DNA of 25,866 nt from LMUY01 sp964657445 (GTDB taxonomy: Bacteria > Pseudomonadota > Alphaproteobacteria > Acetobacterales > Acetobacteraceae). Where the stretch lies: the NCBI GenBank assembly GCA_964657445.1, contig CAZZVB010000036.1:1-25866 (forward strand), written 5' to 3'. This document shows positions 22,468 through 25,866 of the stretch, piece by piece; positions within the stretch are counted from its first letter, which is position 1; the number at the start of each line of letters is the position of its first letter. The notes beneath the pieces are model-generated. The model searched no databases. It was not told the origin of the DNA and saw only the letters and a list, made by a program, of their open reading frames with translations. The position numbers were made by a program, and so were the translations under genes.

Positions 22468-23542
22468 CATCGGCCTCGACCCGGCGCCGCACGCCGCGCC
22501 ATTCCGTCCACAGCGGATCCTGATCATCTCCGACGCCTGGAAGCCCCAGGTGAACGGCGTCGTCCGCACGCTCTCCACCTTGGTGACCGAGCTGACGGCG
22601 ATGGGGCACGTGGCGGAGGTGATCGGCCCGGACCAGTTCCGCACCCTGCCGTGCCCGACCTATCCGGACATTCGCCTGTCACTGTTTCCGCGCGCCAAAC
22701 TCACCCGGCTGATCGACGCTTTCGAGCCGGACGCTCTGCACATCTCCACCGAGGGCCCGCTCGGCATGGCGGCGCGGGCATTGGCGAAGCGCCGAGGCTG
22801 GCGTTTCACCACGGCGTTCCACACCCGCTTCGCCGAATACCTGTATGCCCGCACGCGGGTTCCCACCGCCTGGAGCTACGCCTGGATGCGCTGGTTCCAT
22901 GGCGCCGGGGCAGGGATCATGGTCGCGACGCAAAGCCTGCGGGACGAACTGGCCGAGCGTGGCTTCCGTAATATCCGCACCTGGTCGCGCGGTGTGGACC
23001 TTACGCTGTTCCAGCCGGAACCGCGGGAGGAGTGGCCGTATCCGCGTCCGGTCTTCGCTTATGTCGGCAGGGTGGCGGTCGAAAAAAATATCGAGGCGTT
23101 CCTGAAGCTCGACCTGCCAGGGTCCAAGGTGGTGGTGGGCGACGGCCCGGCGCGCGCCTCGCTTCAGCGGCGTTTCCCTGACGCGCATTTCGTGGGCATG
23201 CGGTTTGGCGCGCCGCTCTCGGCGGCCTATGCGGGATCTGACGTGTTCGTCTTTCCGTCTTTAACCGACACGTTCGGGCTGGTGCTGCTGGAGAGCCTGG
23301 CCTGCGGCACTCCGGTCGCGGCATTCCCGGTGACCGGCCCGCGCGATGTGCTCGGCGGCGGCGTGGAGGGCGCGGGCGCCACGGACACCGACCTGCGCGC
23401 CGCTGCAATACGCGCGCTGGAGACTGGCGATCGGGCCCTATGCCGCGAGCACGCTCTGAAGTTCTCCTGGCGCTCGTGCGCGGAAGCGTTCGCAGGCAAT
23501 TTAGTTGCGCTCACTGCGACGACGGTGGCTACGTCGGCGTGA
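22427..23542 (+). CDS. GT4-type glycosyltransferase
   Basis: The protein is up to 371 residues. The acceptor-side motif ISDAWKPQVNGVVRTLSTL begins near residue 34, and the donor-side motif DVFVFPSLTDTFGLVLLESLACGTPVAAFP carries the EX7E-type pair, as in GDP-mannose- or UDP-glucose-dependent enzymes acting on lipids. The start is uncertain: the TTG at 22427 overlaps the previous gene by 41 bases and a CTG at 22460 overlaps it by 8; neither has a clear ribosome site. Coupling to the phosphoesterase gene suggests they work on the same glycolipid. The sugar and the acceptor are not determined. Confidence 0.86.
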   Translation: MPHPAARRCRKLPDIGLDPAPHAAPFRPQRILIISDAWKPQVNGVVRTLSTLVTELTAMGHVAEVIGPDQFRTLPCPTYPDIRLSLFPRAKLTRLIDAFEPDALHISTEGPLGMAARALAKRRGWRFTTAFHTRFAEYLYARTRVPTAWSYAWMRWFHGAGAGIMVATQSLRDELAERGFRNIRTWSRGVDLTLFQPEPREEWPYPRPVFAYVGRVAVEKNIEAFLKLDLPGSKVVVGDGPARASLQRRFPDAHFVGMRFGAPLSAAYAGSDVFVFPSLTDTFGLVLLESLACGTPVAAFPVTGPRDVLGGGVEGAGATDTDLRAAAIRALETGDRALCREHALKFSWRSCAEAFAGNLVALTATTVATSA

Positions 23543-23601
23543 CGTCAAGGCGCGGTTGACGACCCGAAAAGCTCGTTTCCGCTCAGTGGAAGGGCAGGGG
23601 T

Positions 23602-24030
23602 GTGGCTGCATCGGACAAAGGCAAAGGCAACCCAGCCACAGCAGCGATGTCAGAGTCATCTCTGCCCGAAACCTCAATCGCACGAGCCCAAGCTGCGATA
23701 AGCGCCGCCGATGTAAGCGGCGGGAGTCAGTGGCAGGTCTGGATGGCGACGACCCATCTCCTCTTGGACACACCTGAGAAAGCGATCACGTTCGGAGAAG
23801 CTGTCGTCTGCGCGACCTACGGTTATGCTCAAGCCGAAGCGGAGCGCCCTTTTATCGCAGCGGATAATGGGGACAGCTGGAAGGTCCAAGGAACGCGGCG
23901 GGGTACCCATGCGATGCCATTATTCGCGGTATCCTCGACTGTGATCCTCGCGAAGAAGACTGGCGCCATACTCGACTATCGTCTCTCGATGCCGGGCCCG
24001 GCCATGTCCCGATCAACCGGCACGAAGTGA
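23602..24030 (+). CDS. NTF2-fold immunity-like protein, orphan
   Basis: The protein has 142 residues from a GTG with GGAAGGG seven bases upstream; a later ATG at 23647 is an alternative. The segment TPEKAITFGEAVVCATYGYAQAEAERPFIAADNGDSWKVQGT, followed by AVSSTVILAKKTGAILDYRLSM, matches the pattern of NTF2-fold immunity proteins of polymorphic toxin systems (YG...ERPFIA...GD.W.V.GT...ISKK.G.IL). No toxin gene is nearby, so it is an orphan. The codon choice looks richer in A at third positions than the neighbours, consistent with transfer. A non-immunity role is possible. Confidence 0.72.
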   Translation: MAASDKGKGNPATAAMSESSLPETSIARAQAAISAADVSGGSQWQVWMATTHLLLDTPEKAITFGEAVVCATYGYAQAEAERPFIAADNGDSWKVQGTRRGTHAMPLFAVSSTVILAKKTGAILDYRLSMPGPAMSRSTGTK

Positions 24031-24040
24031 TGCGCGGCTG

Positions 24041-25246
24041 CTACGCTCCCATGGCCTGGCGCATAAACACGCGCTTCAGCGGCGGTAGGCGCTGGACGCC
24101 GGCGATGCCGAGGTCGCGGACGGCGCGCACGAGGGCGTTGTCGGTGGAGAAGAGCCTGTCCAGCGCATGGGTGGCGCCCAGCATCAGCAGGTTGGCCCCG
24201 CGCCGCCGCGCCTGGTAGCGGGCCAGCAGCGCAGGGGCGCCAGGGTCCTCGCCGGTCGCGACCGCATCCGACACCAGGTCACCGAGCGCGATGACGTCGC
24301 GCAGACCGAGGTTCAGTCCCTGCCCGGCGATTGGGTGGATGCCGTGCGCTGCGTCACCGACCAGCACCAAGCGCTCGGCCGTGTAGCGATGCGCGTGCAT
24401 GGCGCTCAGCGGATACAACCACCGGCGCCCAACCGGACGCATCGCCCCTAGGTGATCCCCGAGTCGCCGGGCGATCTGCTTGGCGAACTCGGCATCGTCC
24501 AGCGCCATCATGCGGGGTGCGAGGTCCGAACGCTCGGTCCAAACCACCGCTGACAGGTTCGGCGCGTCGTCCGTGCCCGTCATCGGCAGTTGAGCGAACG
24601 GCCCGGCGGGCAGGAAATGCTCCAGCGCTGCCCCGCGATGCGGCCGCTCATGCGCGATGGCGGATACGATGCCCGCTTGGCGGTAGGCCAGGCGTGACAC
24701 CGCGATGCCCGCCTGGGTGCGCAACGGAGAGTGACGACCCTCCGCGGCAACGACCAGCCGGCAATGGATCGCCGGGCCGCCCTTGACCTGTACGACAGCG
24801 CCCTCCGCGTGCCGGCTGACCTCGGCCTCGGCCGGTGCGAACACCATGCCTTCGGACAGCGCGTGCAAACGCCCGTTCAGCGCCACGCGCAGGCTGCGCG
24901 CCTCAACCATCCAGCCGAACGGTCCGGCCTGCGCCTCGGCATGGTCGAAATGCAGGAACAATGGGGAAGCCTGGCGTCCTGTGCTGCCGTCGGAGACGCG
25001 GATGTCGAGGATTGGGCAAGGCTCAAACGGCAAATGCTGCCAAACGCCGGCCTCCTCCAGCATCGCGCGCGACCCGGCGGCGATTGCATAGGCGCGGCCG
25101 TCGAAATCCGGATGTTCCATCGGCGGCAAGGCGGACCGGTCCACCACGGCCACGCGCACCCCGGACGCCGCCAGCCTGCAGGCCAGAGAGGCGCCGACAG
25201 GTCCTGCGCCTATAACGCAAACGTCTGTTTCTACGGTGTCGTTCAT
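24041..25246 (-). CDS. UbiH/UbiF/Coq6-type FAD-dependent hydroxylase
   Basis: This is a 401-residue flavoprotein monooxygenase. The Rossmann motif GAGPVG is at residues 14-19. A middle motif AEGRHSPLRTQ (usually ADG) and the FAD ribityl motif LVGDAAHGIHPIAGQGLNLGLRD are all present. Proteins of this type hydroxylate the ubiquinone ring (UbiH, UbiF, UbiI, UbiL and UbiM types); the ring position cannot be told from the sequence. It is divergent from glnK across a 213-base region. Confidence 0.9.
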   Translation of the reverse strand: MNDTVETDVCVIGAGPVGASLACRLAASGVRVAVVDRSALPPMEHPDFDGRAYAIAAGSRAMLEEAGVWQHLPFEPCPILDIRVSDGSTGRQASPLFLHFDHAEAQAGPFGWMVEARSLRVALNGRLHALSEGMVFAPAEAEVSRHAEGAVVQVKGGPAIHCRLVVAAEGRHSPLRTQAGIAVSRLAYRQAGIVSAIAHERPHRGAALEHFLPAGPFAQLPMTGTDDAPNLSAVVWTERSDLAPRMMALDDAEFAKQIARRLGDHLGAMRPVGRRWLYPLSAMHAHRYTAERLVLVGDAAHGIHPIAGQGLNLGLRDVIALGDLVSDAVATGEDPGAPALLARYQARRRGANLLMLGATHALDRLFSTDNALVRAVRDLGIAGVQRLPPLKRVFMRQAMGA

Positions 25247-25377
25247 GGTGTTCTGCCTATTTACCGGGCACGTGGTGTCGTCGCCGAAGAACGCAACCGC
25301 CGCAAAGCCGCCGCCGCCCGGGCGAAACCATCAAAGGCTAACCATCGGCAAGGGGAGCGACAAGGGTGGTTCCGGTT

Positions 25378-25393
25378 CGGCACGGTTCTTGAT
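25378..25393 (+). promoter_or_regulatory. Sigma-54-like promoter before glnK
   Basis: The sequence CGGCACG-GTTC-TTGAT has the GG (25379-25380) and the -12 pair exactly 10 bases apart. The -12 pair is GA instead of the usual GC, which weakens the call. The transcript would start near 25404, about 55 bases before the glnK ATG. glnK-amtB operons are often sigma-54/NtrC dependent. Confidence 0.4.
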
Positions 25394-25459
25394 TAGCAGA
25401 AGTGTATAGCGGCCGGTTACCACGGGGGTCCGGTGCCTAACAGACAGACGAGGACATCG

Positions 25460-25798
25460 ATGAAGCTGATCATGGCGATCATCAAACCCTTCAAACTTGA
25501 CGACGTGCGCGAGGCGCTCACGCCGCTTGGCGTCCAAGGACTGACGGTTTCGGAGGTGAAAGGGTTCGGTCGCCAGAAAGGCCAGACCGAGATTTACCGT
25601 GGTGCCGAATACCACGTGAATTTCCTCCCCAAGGTGAAGATCGAAGTCGCCGTTCCCGCAAGCATGGCGGAGCAGGTCGTGGAAGCGATCATGAAGGCTG
25701 GGCAGACCGGCAAGATCGGCGATGGCAAGATTTTCGTTATGGACATCGAACGTGCCGTGCGGATCCGCACGGGCGAGATCGACGCAGAAGCACTTTAA
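25460..25798 (+). CDS. glnK: P-II nitrogen regulatory protein
   Basis: The protein has 112 residues, the normal PII length, with the start at MKLIMAIIKPFKLDDVREAL; a frame opens upstream at 25433 but adds no family sequence. The T-loop has GRQKGQTEIYRGAEY with uridylylation Tyr51, and the Walker-like binding loop KTGKIGDGKIFV is present as QTGKIGDGKIFVMDIE. PII trimers sense ATP/ADP and 2-oxoglutarate and control ammonium transport and assimilation. glnK is preferred to glnB because an amtB-like gene begins 14 bases downstream. Confidence 0.93.
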   Translation: MKLIMAIIKPFKLDDVREALTPLGVQGLTVSEVKGFGRQKGQTEIYRGAEYHVNFLPKVKIEVAVPASMAEQVVEAIMKAGQTGKIGDGKIFVMDIERAVRIRTGEIDAEAL

Positions 25799-25812
25799 AG
25801 GATCGCCCTAAG

Positions 25813-25866
25813 ATGAAGCGTTTGCTTGCCCCGGCGGGTTTTCTGCCGGCCTTCCTCCTTGCCTGC
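25813..25866 (+). CDS. amtB: Ammonium transporter, first 18 codons (truncated by window end)
   Basis: The ATG at 25813 follows AAAGGA and encodes MKRLLAPAGFLPAFLLAC, the start of a signal peptide, before the window ends. AmtB proteins of this group have such a cleavable signal, and amtB follows glnK in most bacteria. The gene is inferred from position plus these residues; the body is not visible. Confidence 0.7.
   Translation, partial: MKRLLAPAGFLPAFLLAC

Overview
The window is GC-rich, densely packed bacterial chromosome. The gene families suggest an alphaproteobacterium, probably Rhodospirillales/Acetobacteraceae-like: a SigF-type ECF sigma factor with an NrsF anti-sigma, a folB gene next to a FolM-like reductase, an LpxH-like phosphatase next to a GT4 glycosyltransferase, and ubiH divergent from glnK-amtB. 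This placement is inferred from gene content, not from a marker gene. No rRNA, tRNA, CRISPR array, insertion sequence or prophage is visible. A run of 100 Ns (15195-15294) is a scaffold gap and breaks one gene.

Layout. (1) 10-2771, minus strand: a PLP aminotransferase, a type II haloacid dehalogenase and an arylamine N-acetyltransferase. (2) 2918-7312: an envelope stress island. A secreted DUF1223 thioredoxin-like protein (minus) diverges from an operon for a secreted PRC-barrel-like protein, a cytochrome b561 and a YedY/sulfite-oxidase-like molybdoenzyme. A 69-residue secreted protein and an ECF sigma/NrsF pair follow. Three promoter-like sequences of the GTAAC...CGAA type, one an exact GTAACC-N16-CGAA, stand before the DUF1223 gene, the molybdoenzyme operon and the sigma gene, so the island looks like a physically clustered SigF regulon. 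(3) 7355-12593: a guanine-deaminase-like enzyme and a BMP-family nucleoside ABC transporter (binding protein, double ATPase, two permeases). A near-consensus sigma-54 promoter precedes the transporter, and two strong hairpins sit on the translation start of the ATPase gene. (4) 12983-14646: a translationally coupled pair, a BKACE (DUF849) enzyme and a shikimate-dehydrogenase-like protein that has lost both shikimate-binding serines. (5) 14719-15194: an unknown gene cut by the gap. (6) 15446-18756, minus: uvrC, folB and a pteridine-reductase-like SDR. (7) 18864-20417: a carboxymuconolactone-decarboxylase-like protein and an SDR. (8) 20551-23542: a lipid kinase divergent from an LpxH-like phosphatase and a glycosyltransferase. 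(9) 23602-24030: an orphan NTF2-fold immunity-like protein. (10) 24041-25866: a UbiH-type hydroxylase divergent from glnK and the first codons of amtB.

How it works together. The SigF island most likely protects or repairs periplasmic proteins under metal or oxidative stress, with electrons passing from the quinone pool through the b-type cytochrome to the molybdoenzyme. The nucleoside transporter, the deaminase and the glnK-amtB pair fit a nitrogen theme, supported by sigma-54-like elements before the transporter and before glnK. The BKACE/dehydrogenase pair is the best candidate for an undescribed catabolic step.
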